From Halichondria panicea (Eukaryota > Porifera > Demospongiae > Suberitida > Halichondriidae), in the NCBI RefSeq assembly GCF_963675165.1, contig NC_087382.1:2581567-2645566 (forward strand): 64,000 nucleotides of DNA, in the 5' to 3' direction. Below the pieces are notes generated by a model. That model did no database searches, was not told the DNA's origin, and was given only the letters and a program-made list of their open reading frames with translations. Below, one piece after another: positions 30,465 through 42,200 of this stretch. Positions within the stretch are counted from its first letter, which is position 1; every line of letters begins with the position of its first letter. A program made the translations under genes and the position numbers.

Positions 30465-30690
30465 TACTAAGGACTGGACAGAGCTTGCACCACATCTTCC
30501 CAGATAATCTTTCCACCTTTTAGCCATTGTTTCAAACCCTCACGTAAGCAGTCATTATAGGATCTGCAGTGTCTCGCCATTGCGTACCAATATACTGTCA
30601 ATAGTATGCAACAACGAGGGTACACAACAAAATGTTTTGTCCTTCGTTTCGAGGTTTGAACGTAGCTGTGTATATACATGCATCTTCTTC
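30465..30690 (-). pseudogene. Death-domain exon fragment
   Basis: The minus strand reads DCLREGLKQWLKGGKIIWED and then VVQALSSP, a clear relative of CYREGLKEWLKGG in genes A and B. The N-terminal half is damaged by deletion and stop codons, though traces such as 'aacgtagctgtgtatatac' persist. It lies amid Kelch scraps, suggesting a broken paralogue. Confidence 0.7.
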
Positions 30691-31179
30691 AGTTATTATG
30701 ACAATAAGTCATCCTCTTTATACAATAGAGAGAAGCAAATGAGTATGTATATAAGTATAGTTTGTCTGTACCATGCATGTGTACTTACTAATAATCCATA
30801 ATTATCTTTAATAAACACACAAGTGCCAATACATGTACATGTACAAAAATAATAGATAGATCACACTAATTGTGAGGTTCCAGTTAGTTACAGCCAATGA
30901 GGCCACATTCGGCACTCATTAGGTCTACAGGAGATCTTAGGAAGCGTCCCGGGTGCGAGCATGCTCCCCTGATGCCGGCAGCGAATTGAATTCTTAAATT
31001 AAGACTAAAGTGAATGTGCAGTGTGAGTTTATATGCCAACAACAACATCTGCTGCATGTGCATCATATGTGGTGGTGTCACCGAAGATCTTTGGACAGCC
31101 AGGGAACCGGATTTCCCCTACCTAAATAGGCTAAAGTGAATCCACAACAGATTAAAAATCCTATTAGTAAAACCAGTAG

Positions 31180-32748
31180 GTTTTACATAGATAGATAGAT
31201 AAGATAGATAAATTTTCATTTGGATAGGAATGCTGCATCCACCATAATGGTAGGTTTTCATGCAGGTCCTATATAAAAGAAAAGAAAAAAAAATAAATAA
31301 ATAAAACATACGTATAGATAATTAATTCATATATGACAGGTGTTCTCCTAGATTGTAATGTGTAGGGTTTTCAGGGAGGTTTTGAACAACTTTAAGGTGG
31401 GGCATGATTTTGAGGATAGCGGGAGACGGTTGTAGTGCAGAGCACCTGAGTATTCAAAGCTCCTTCTGTAGTGTTCAGAGTTTGGCTGGCCTAGGTGGAT
31501 ATTACCTGATCCACGGGTCCCAATGTTGTACAGTATCGAGTTGAGTTTAAACTTGTTCTTCAGGTAAGGAGGGGCAAGGTTCAGCAGACATCTGTGAACT
31601 AGAGTGAGCATAAACCTCTGCCGCCTTTCTTGGAGTGTAGTCCAGCCAAGTTGGTCCCTGAGGGGTGAGCTGCTGGTGCGTGGAGGTTTTCCCAATATCA
31701 CACGCATTCCATAGTTCTGTATACGTTCAATTCTCTTACTGATGGTAGAGTTGCATGAATGCCATATCACTGAGCAATAGTCTAGGTGGGGGCGAACAAG
31801 GCTGTTAAATAATAGTTTGCGGGTGTTGCTTGGTAGGAAGGAGCTAGAGCGTTTGATTGTTGAGAGTGCGGCCAGTGATTTGCGACGTACTTGCTCCGTA
31901 TGAGCTTTCCAGTTGAGGTCTTTGTCAATCGTCACTCCGAGATACTTGACTGAGTCCGTTTGGGGGATATCAGTACCATCAAGTGAAACATTTATCGATA
32001 TACCTCTGTGAAGTATCGATTTCCTGGATAGTGTCAACATTTGTGTTTTCTCAATGTTCATTCGAAGGCCATTGGCTTTAATCCATCTGGCAGTCAATTC
32101 GAGATCCTTGTTGAGTGCTGATTGGACAGTTCTGGGGTCACTATCAGAGTGGTAAAGTGTGGTATCATCTGCGTACAGATTGATCGAGCACTTGTCGATG
32201 GCACTAGGCATGTCATTGACATAAATCAGGAATAGCAATGGTCCGAGGATAGAACCCTGGGGAACCCCTCTGGTAATTGTAGTCCAGTTGGAGAAGGTTG
32301 AATCAACACAGACTCGTTGCATGCGGCCGGTCAGGTAGTCTTTAAACCAGTTGAGTTCAGTGTCAATAAGTCCGTAAGCTGAGAGCTTACTGAGGAGGAT
32401 GGCGTGATTGATTGAATCAAATGCCTTACTGAGGTCAATAAGGATTGCACCAACATATTCGCCCCTATCCAGAGCAATCCTCCAGTCATTAACAGTCTTT
32501 AGGAGCGAGTCCTGCGTGGAGTGGGATGGTCGGAATCCAGATTGGCATGGGTGTAGGAGAGAGTGTGCAGTTAGATAGGAGTAGATCTGCTGATGGATAA
32601 ACGATTCAAAGACTTTGGCAAGAACGGGTAGGACTGATATTGGGCGGAAGTTGGATGGTGATTTTGAATTATATGTCTTGGGGATGGGAGTGACATTCGC
32701 CTGTTTCCATTCAGAAGGGATTTGCCCTCCTGTCGTAGAGGTCGATCG
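31180..32748 (-). mobile_element. 5'-truncated LINE (non-LTR retrotransposon) with open RT frame
   Basis: A 478-codon frame (31348-32784) encodes reverse transcriptase: TPIPK, FRPISVLPVLAK, GFRPSHSTQDSLL, DLSKAFDSI, GVPQGSILGPLLF and the catalytic LYADD, followed by the thumb and C-terminal region. The 3' end has a short (taga)n tract at about 31185-31212. The 5' end joins directly to Kelch coding sequence near 32745, so endonuclease and ORF1 are missing. The family is CR1/Jockey-like by appearance. The intact frame suggests a recent insertion; without its 5' part it cannot be autonomous. Confidence 0.85.
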
Positions 32749-33493
32749 TTGAATATGTAGCGCCACTTTCATCCTGTCCACCAACGGCTAATAGTTTTCT
32801 CCCAATACAGAGAGGAGCTGAGAACAAGAGTGGTGTGTCTTCTATCGTATTCCAGAGAGTGGGTGTGTCCAGGTTGGAAAGGGCCTTTGCAATGAGTTCA
32901 TTGATATCGACATGATGCACTGTCTTGCAATTGATTAGCCAAGCGTCACCCTTTCCACCCATTACGTAGAGGGTGTTTTCTATGAGAGTCGATTTCAATT
33001 CTGATCGTGGGTTAGGTAGTGACTGAGCAATGTACCATCTTCTTGATGCCACGTCCAATACCTCCACAGAGGAGGTAAGTCTTTTACCATTATCCTCCCC
33101 ACCAGCTACAATGATGTGGTTGTTGAAGGAGACAGCTGTTGAGGAATAACGAGCAATGTTCATTGGTGGGTACGGGTGAGTCCATTCTCCTGATTCAAAT
33201 ACTGCAAGCTGATTAGTTGATTTCTCGTTTCCTTTATCGTATCCTCCCACCAACACTAGTCGATTAGCGAGTGATGTCATAGCAAACCACCTGACAGCGT
33301 ACTTTAGTAGTTCGCTCCATTGATCTTGCTCGAATTTCATCACTGTACACATATCACGATCATCGACTGCATGCCCTCCACCAACATACACCGTGTCACC
33401 GATAACAACACTCTGTACCGAGCCACTCATCTTGATTGGCATGTCTTTTCCTTTACTTGACTGCAGATAGAATGGAGGTCCGGGAGGGGGTGA
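32745..33493 (-). pseudogene. Kelch exon copy interrupted by a LINE
   Basis: Starts at an acceptor 'gatccag' in phase 0 with SPPPGPPFYLQSSKGKD then MPIKMSGSVQSVVIGDTVY, and continues through Kelch units YVGGGHA, LVGGYDK, VAGGEDN, VMGGKGD and AVGGQDE. It stops being Kelch at about STIDLYD, where LINE sequence begins, so the last one to two blades are lost. Here the junction that is frameshifted in gene C is in frame. No CARD exons are present upstream; the copy is probably non-functional, or yields a truncated protein. Confidence 0.75.
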
Positions 33494-34117
33494 CTGGATC
33501 ACTGACATAATAATTATTCGATCTAGCTATAGTTATAGAAAGAAGAGAATACAATGTTGACATAACCATACATGCATGAGTGTATAGAATCAGCCCACTT
33601 TTTCTGCAGTCCACAAGTTATTCATGATTCACAGTATTATTCATGTATATATTGTTACATTCCACACAGTACAACCACCCCCCACATATGCACACGCATT
33701 ACTAGACTGAATACAATAAATAGTCATAGAGAAAAGACGAACAGATTGAAAAGTGAGTGTTATGATTGTTCAAATAGAATTGGACGGGTACAGGGAGTGG
33801 AGTGGTAATTTAATTTAAAAAAATCGCTCTGCCCGCTGTGTGTGAATTCATGAAACCAGGATTGCCTACAAAATCGTGGAGGGGTGGAGCTAAATCACCG
33901 AGAAGACTGCGGATATTTAGTTTTTTTTTAGTTTTTTTTTTTAGTTTTTTTATTAAAGGTTTAGCAATTGCAAGGATACAACAAATAGCTATAAAGCTAT
34001 AGGGCGAAGAGTGTCCTATAATATAAAAATTAAAACCCATACGTTTTAATAGCTACAACATGTCAACTAAGTGAGAATACAAATATGACTTAAATGAACA
34101 TATACTAGCACAGTCTA
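33494..34117. other. Spacer
   Basis: AT-rich with poly-T tracts at about 33919-33952; no gene. Confidence 0.5.
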
Positions 34118-35400
34118 CTAGAGCAAATTCCTTGTGGCTAACCAGCTTATTCGATTCCATACTGTGATTGCATGAGGAAAAAAGGAGAATTTGTACAATG
34201 ATGTTCTACATTTGTAGGGGACCAGAGAGAAACAGTTAACTTTTCTGCTGCTGTACATCATATTTCTTTTAGTTGTTGGATTGTTTGGGCAGTCAGTCAG
34301 ATTGTGAAGTATTTTGAACAGGTGGCAGAGCACAGCAGCAAGGCGCCTCAGCTGCAGAGAAGGAAGCCTGAGCAATTCTTCACTTCTCATATTCCATTTC
34401 TTCAAACAGACTCTCATAGCGAATCTCTGGATTTTTTCTAGATTGTTGATTTCCAACTTCTGAAATGGGTTCCACACAGAGGAAGCGTATTCAAGATGTG
34501 GTCTCACAAAGGATGTATACAACTTTAATAGTGTTGTTGGAGAAGAATTGCCTGAGAACTGGCGATGTAGTAGTCCTATTAACTTCCTTGTTTTATTGCA
34601 GATGGTGTTGATGTGAGTGTGCTAGCTCAAGTCAGCCGCTATGGTAATTCCTAGGTACTTGTAGTAAAAAACCTGCTAGTACACAACCATTTAAAAGTAG
34701 AGTTGGAGCCTTCAATGAGCGTGATGTTTTCTTAGAAACAGACATAAACTTACACTTGCCAAGATTGAGTTTGGTGTTCAAAAAATTTGAGACTTCTGTA
34801 ATGTCATTTTGGAGATCAACGTAGTCATTAGAAGATGTGATAACTCTGCGCATGTACAAGGCCATGTCATCAGCAAACATATTAATTATTACTGGCTTGA
34901 GAGATAACATGTGACTTGGTTTATGTACGTAATGAACAATAGTGGACCCAAAACCGAACCTTGGGGCACACCTGAAAGAACATGTAAGCTGCCTGAGTTA
35001 CTGCCATCAATTCCCATGCATGCACAAACTGTTTCCTCTCCAGTAAGTAACTATGCAACCAGTTTAGTAAATATTCGTTAAAATTAAGTGACTGAAGATG
35101 TTTCAGAAGAGTAACATGGGGGACAGAATTAAATGCCTTTTTGACATAACTACACATACTTCTTGACCTTGATCTAGGGCTCTACTCCAGTCTTCTATCA
35201 CCTGTAATAGGGCTGAGACAGATGAGCGTGATGACATGAAGCCCCAATGCCTTGGAGATATAGGTGCCTGGTCGCACAGGTGTTCCTGACAAAGAGACTT
35301 AACATGTTTTCTCTAAAATTATAGCAAGTATTGATATTGGTCTGTAGTTACTAACAAGAGCTGTAATTAGTAATACTTTGGTTTTTATGAAATTATTATT
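34118..35400 (-). mobile_element. Decayed LINE reverse transcriptase
   Basis: Three minus-strand frames in order: KAFNSVPHVTLLKHLQSLN (35157-34921), MFADDMALYM (34910-34632) and FVRPHLEYASSVWNP (34522-34118). They are colinear with RT but separated by frameshifts and stops. Confidence 0.8.
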
Positions 35401-35834
35401 AGGCCCATTACATCTAGTACGTGTAAGTTTCCCTAACTACGCATACAGGCACCTTCGACCATGCAGTAGCGTGCTCTGGACCAGACTTCATCTCCCTAAA
35501 GTGGCAGGCCACACTTGGACTTACAGAGGAGGTACTATACTATGAAGGAACACTCATGCAACGCAAAAGAATGTTTATTCCATGCAACATTCATGTGGAA
35601 AGATGTTTTGTTATGGTGTATGTTTAAGGGTGGAGCATGTTTGCATATCTTTCTTTTATTAAGCCAAATTTTTAATATTAAAAGATTTTAAGAAAAAGAT
35701 AGGCACAAATAATGGGAACTATGATAAGCACAAATACTAACATAGTTTGATAGCTAGATTTTCTCAACACCACAAGTTTCCTGCATATGAAATGATTGCA
35801 TGACAGTATAGAATGCATGACTATATATACTGTC

Positions 35835-36286
35835 TCACTTACTTAGCTGCTGATACAGATGTTTGTGGAGGTATATACTGGGCATACTGGAGTCATGATC
35901 CTGTTTCTTGTCGGGTGAGATATAAGTTGCATTTGGAATAGCTGTCACGGCAGACTGACAAACGGCAACAGCAATTGCTTCCTTTCCCATTCTCAACAGC
36001 ATCATCACCAGAGCTTTGTAAGTAGCGGCCCTTGGATTATGCTGTCTCCACAGTTTCAAGGCCTTGTCCATTGCGGTTTGAATATCATATTGAAATGATA
36101 AGGATCTAACAGTTTGGTGTTCAGCAGGGTTCAGTCCCAGTTGTACAGGGTAGGTCTCTACATTGTCGAAGTGAGCTGCCAGATCAATCATGTCAGTCTC
36201 TTTAATTTCAGTGTCAAGTTGAGAGTCGGTCACTTTCGTACGCTTCTTAAATTCCTCGATAGTCACAGTTCTCGGTCCACCAGCTC
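35835..36286 (-). CDS. Gene D last exon: Death-like domain
   Basis: Entered in phase 1 after 'ttctcccag'; about 149 codons. Motifs: DLAAHFDNVETYPVQLGLNP, ALKLWRQHNPRAATYKAL and LLRMGKEAIAVAVCQ, a Death-fold layout. It ends LYQQLSK-TGA; 'ctaa|gtaagtgag' would also serve as a donor, so the terminus is uncertain. Confidence 0.7.
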
Positions 36287-39200
36287 CTGGGAGAAGGAAA
36301 GGGGTGTGGTTAATAAGCGGACTCACCGATAGTAAACAGAACTATATACTGTTTCACGTATAAACATGACATTTTTATAGCAAGTATATATAGCTATACA
36401 GAATGAAATTCAATGAAGTTTGTAAATGGTGTACATGCATGTACGTAGCTGATCCACACACGTACCTGAGTGAATGGCGTGTGGATATGAAGTGAGGACA
36501 TCATGTGAGGTATCTCCTTCTTCAGTGACATAAGATGGTACAGCATCAGTCAGTACAGTAGAGGCTGTGTACAATAATTATAGATATAATATTATGGTAT
36601 TTACATGCACATGCATGCACTGCAGCTGATGATGCTTTGATGTATACGTACCTTTTGCAATGTTTACATCAACGGACAAATATATATATAGGTCTGGATT
36701 CACAGACTTATTAAGGTGGAGTGGATAGCACACATTTGTTGACTTGTGTTGCTCCGTTTCAGCTTTCATTTGTATGCAGGGAATTTCACGACCCAGGCTG
36801 AAATTATCAATTTGTCTTTTTTTCACCTGCATGCATGAACATCATTTATAAACAGAATCCTGATTCCAATGCAATCAAGCTTTACCACGAACACACACAT
36901 TTAATGTTACATACGACTGAACCCACAACGCACTGTATATAAGTGAAATATATAATAGCAAGTTCCCAACCCGTCCCACGAAAAGTAAACTTGCATGCAT
37001 GTGTCACTATATATAATGTACTCCTCACGTACTTTTTGAGTCATGAGAGGTTTGAGTATCCAGTCACTTTCACACACGCCTTCAAGTGGTAGTGCTAAAT
37101 CAACTGTGTCACTGATGTCTTTGAAATCAAATATGACATAGCAACCCTTCTTCTTCCCATACTCATTATCAACTTCCTGTATACCAGTGCAAACAATGTA
37201 TGATCTTAGAAGCTCGAGAATTCTTTATAGCACAAGCTATTGAGATGGTAATGAGTATTTAGAGGCTAGGTCAATTAGGCCTGTGCTCAATGAATGCGTG
37301 ATAGCCAGCAATCAGTTATTCTAACACACTGCATGATCTCACATTTTGGTGTGTATATATACATGAATACGACTATATATATACTGACTTACAGTTTTGT
37401 GAGATTCTTCATTCTTTGTAATCACCATGTGAATGTAATGATAAAGAGTATTCAAAGAGGATAGCAGTGTATAACAAATCAACTGACTCCTTTCCACAGA
37501 TACACACACCACAGAAATGCAATAGTGCCACAAAAGTCATCATCAGAAAATGACATGTGTCCATCGACCCTTTGAAATACATAAGGAGGCTCCTTTTCAG
37601 AACATGTTGCTCTACAAAACGATATAGATGCTTTGATGAACCGGGTTTAGCAAAATGCTGTGTTTGACCGGGTAACCGGGATGACTCCTCCTAGAGGGTG
37701 CTGCTCAACTATATATATCTTCACCATTAACAATACTATACATGTCCATCCAACAGGGCATCTTATCCTTCAACTGGAAAACTTCTAACATTACCCCTCT
37801 CCACAAGAAAGGACCTTGAACTCACCTACCAACTACAGACCAATCAGTTTAACATCAATCGCTGTCAAAACACTAGAAAAAATTATTCACACAATGCTAT
37901 ACAACTATCTACTGCAGGACAACAATATTTTATCACCAATCCAACACGGCTTCAGACCTCGCCACAGCTGCCAGTCACAGCTACTAGAAACCATTGATGA
38001 CTGGTCAAAGAGTATAAATGACATCGCTTCCACCCATGCTATCTTTCTGGACTTTTCTAAAGCATTAATTTGACATAGATCTAGTTCTTCACTTAAGTCT
38101 TATACATGGCGACTTGCTGAAGTGGTTCCAGGCCGCCTTCTAACGAATAGGAAGCAAAGGGATGATCAATCCTATGCCCACTTCTATTCACATAAATGAT
38201 ATTGTAACTTCCACAGCCAGACTGTTTGCAGACGATTGTGTACTCTACAGAGAAATTAGAACACCTAGTGACTCGAATTAGAAACTACTTCAAACTGACC
38301 TCAACAAACTAGCTAAATGGTCTAACAGGTGCATGCATGGCAACTCAAGCTTAATGTAAATGTATATAGCTAAGACCATGTGTATTTCCAACAAAAAACC
38401 ATCACCAACTATCAACTACGTACTACATCAACAATTCCAATCTCAATGGGTTCAAACTTTCAAATAGATCTACCTTGGAATTGTAATAGACTGGAAATTG
38501 ACATGGAGAGACCAAGTCAACCAAGTAACCTTGAAGGCAACCAAAATCTTAAACTTGCTGAGGCGTAACATGCATAAATCATCTAAGCTAGCCAAATCAA
38601 GAGCCTTCACACCCCTTGTACTTTCACACCTGGAGTTATCAGCCCCAGTCTGGTCGCCTCACTTGAAGAAAGATAATAAGCTTAGAAAACATTCAAAGAA
38701 GAGCAGCAGCAGCAAGATGGGTTGAGGCCAAATGGAACAATTAAGAGAATCACAGCTGGAGCAAATCTTATGATAAATGCCGGCTCTCACTGTCATGGTT
38801 AACGCTTGAACCATTATAACCTTTCAAGTCAGTCAACAAGGTCACACCACATGTCACTGCTCTGCAAACACGCTATATCTATAGCTATAGGGTAAACTGC
38901 TACAGATACTCATACTATGTAAATAGCTGTTTCCAGTGGAACGCTTTACCCTCAAACATTGTAAGCTGCACTACCTTGATCTCATTTAAGTCAGCACTTA
39001 GACGTCACTTCATGTAAACATTATATTTATGTGTCTTTTTTTGTGCAACGGGGAGAGCACCTCGAGAGGCTGTAAAGCTTATTTGTGTGAGCCTTTCCCA
39101 TTTGAATAAAATCTGATGATAAATTGAATATTGAAACCATTCCTAGAATTTACACACAATAAAAAAAATTGAGGTTTGATGGTGGTGCCTACAATCAGTT

Positions 39201-42200
39201 TATCTCAGGGGCTATACACTGCCGGGAAGACTGGAAGTGGAAAAAATAATGAAATAGATCTACTTGTTGATTTTGAGATCCTGCATGGCACCATGCATGC
39301 ATTAGGTTTACCCATAAATCCCTAAATGCAGAAATACAATTATTTATAATTTTCAAAACGTTACTAGATCTATAGTGTTCATGAGATTGTTTATGGTTTG
39401 GTAGTGGTGGAGGGGGTGATGGAGGGGGCGGGGCTACACTGCCGGGAACACTGCGGGTGGAAAAAATATTGAGATCCTGGCACCATAATTATAGTCCATA
39501 ATTATATATAGACATACTATGCAAGTGCACTAAGTTAGTATACATGTACACGTATACTATAAATATACTGAGTATAATTATAATTATAGTACTTACATGT
39601 TTCACACAGGCTGTGTGGATGTTACGAATTGCTGTTCCGTCCTTGAGCTGCTTTGCAATGTCCACCAATCGACAATAAGTGGCTGTCGAATGGGATGGAT
39701 TTTCAAAATCAACACTTTTAGATTTCCATTTTTTTAGGGCAGCATAAAATTTCCCTGAAACACTTGAAAATGTCGGATTCTGGTCGATAGCACCAATCTC
39801 AGCACTACTGAGGCCCAGCCAGTACTTGTAATCGTTGTATCCAGCAATCTCGGTAGACAACTGGAGAAGAGCTTCATCCGAGCACTCTTGACTCAACTGA
39901 GCTGCAGTCGCTATAGAGTAAAGATAAAATATGCCTTGTATATAAGAAACTAATAATTATATGTGCATGACACAATTATTACAGTATATATATAGCACAA
40001 AGTATATTATAAGGGGCCGGTAAACCAAACACTGGGCACACTATCTCATACCTGACTCAATGGTTGTGTGAGGGACTCCATCTGTATTACCTGCAGTGTG
40101 GATATTGAAAAACGACTAGAGCACTGAAGTGGTGCTAAACCCGACATAATAATATTGAAGTAGTTTAACAAAATCTTCTATGACAGATCGAAGTTAATAA
40201 CTTGTTGTGCTGAGATATAAACTTTGGCAGCCACGCAAGTGAGAAATTACAGACAGACAGACAGACGCACTGACAGACTATCATAACCAGGGGCCGCCTA
40301 TACGCGCCTAAGGTTATATCAATCACATGACATTCAATTAAGGCGTGCATCCAATACAGTAATAGGCTCGTGGAGTTATAGACTTACGTTGTGGTTGTGA
40401 GGTATAGAGATAAGTAAACACTATAAGTATAAACTTTCGTTAATTAATCCGGTCACCCTTGGGACAGTACAGCTTGCGGGCCGGATAAATCATTATGCTC
40501 TCTATTTAAGTGTAATCAAGAGAGAAGATCGAGGGTATGCAACTCACTATCTACCCATGTAATCATCGAACTTTATGTCAGAGGCAGGATATACTATATA
40601 TACCAGTAGTGGCAAAAGTCAAGCATGCCTAAAAATAGTAACATGGATGATTATGAGAATATAGCATGCCCTCTTCTCCTCATAAGCCCCTTGGTGTAAT
40701 CAAATTGGATCTGCCAAACCACATCCACAACGTTATATCCGGCCGTAAACATATAGTTTGAGGCAACCATATATATATATTATACTGGCCAGTATACGGA
40801 ATAGCGAGTGGCCACATTTTAGAGCGAGTTTTGTGTAGTATAAACATGCTAAACCAAGTATATATATATATATATATCGAGGTGGCCGTCCGTACCTCAG
40901 AGAGCTGGAACAGAGAGCCGGAATAGCGAGAGTTTACTGTAGTTAGCATGCATGACAGCAATTAATAAGTTAGGCCTAGGGAGAGATTACCACATATTTG
41001 TGAGCACACCTTGGCAGGCCAGATACCAGAATATGCCGGATAATATTAAAACCATTCCTAACTATTATAATTAAGCGTATCTACCACGAATAGATTTGCA
41101 TCAAAGTATTAACCCAAATGTAAAATACACATGCACAGTCATGCACCACATATATAGGCATGCTCAAACTTTTAGTACTACAAACTATCTCACCAACAGT
41201 GACTTTGCATGTACTAGACGTCACAGAGCCTCCCTCATTCTCCACCACACATTGATACTCTCCGCTCTGCTCCAGTGAGGCCTGTCTCATGGTGAGAGAG
41301 GAAGTGGACACACCTTGGTAGCCATCATCTTCATCTCTGAGAGGAGTACCATATTTTGTCCACTGATAGGTGAGGCCTGTGCCCTGAGCGTGTACTGTCA
41401 GAGAGACACACTGATGAACCCTCACTTTCCTTACTAGTGGGAGGTCTCTTCTTATTGAGGGCGACTTAATGACTATGAAGAATCAAAGCACATATAATTA
41501 TAGTCATACACTATACATACGGACACCAGGCTGATGATACTTTGTCACAGTTTGATTTACCTTTGGCAATGTTTACATCAACGGACAAATATAGGTCTGG
41601 GTTCACAGACTTATTAAGGTAGAGTGGATAGCACACATTTGTTGACTTGTGTTGCTCTGTTTCAGCTTTCATTTGTATGCAGGGAATTTCACGACCCGGG
41701 CTGAAATTATCAATTTGTTTTTTTTTCACCTGCATTTAAACAGAATCTTGATTCCAATCAAGCTTTACCACGAACACACACATTTAATGTTGCACGACTG
41801 AACCCACAATGCACTGTATATAAGTGAAATATATAATAGTAAGTTACCAACCCATCCCACGAAAAGTACACTAGCATGCATGTGTCACTATAATGTACTC
41901 CTCACGTACTTTTTGAGTCATGAGAGGTTTAATTTTCCAGTCACTTTCACACACGCCTTCAAGTGGTAGTGCTAAATCAACTGTGTCACCGATGTCTTTG
42001 AAATCAAATACGACATAGCAACCCTTCTTCGCCTGCTTCTTCCCATACACAGTATCAACTTCCTGTATACCAGTGCATGACCAGTGACAAACAATGTAAT
42101 TTCAAGCACGAGATTCTTTATAGCACAAGCTATTGAGGTGCTGAGAGCATAAATATAATGGAGGCCACAGCTAGGTCATAATGACAAGGCTGCATGTGCT

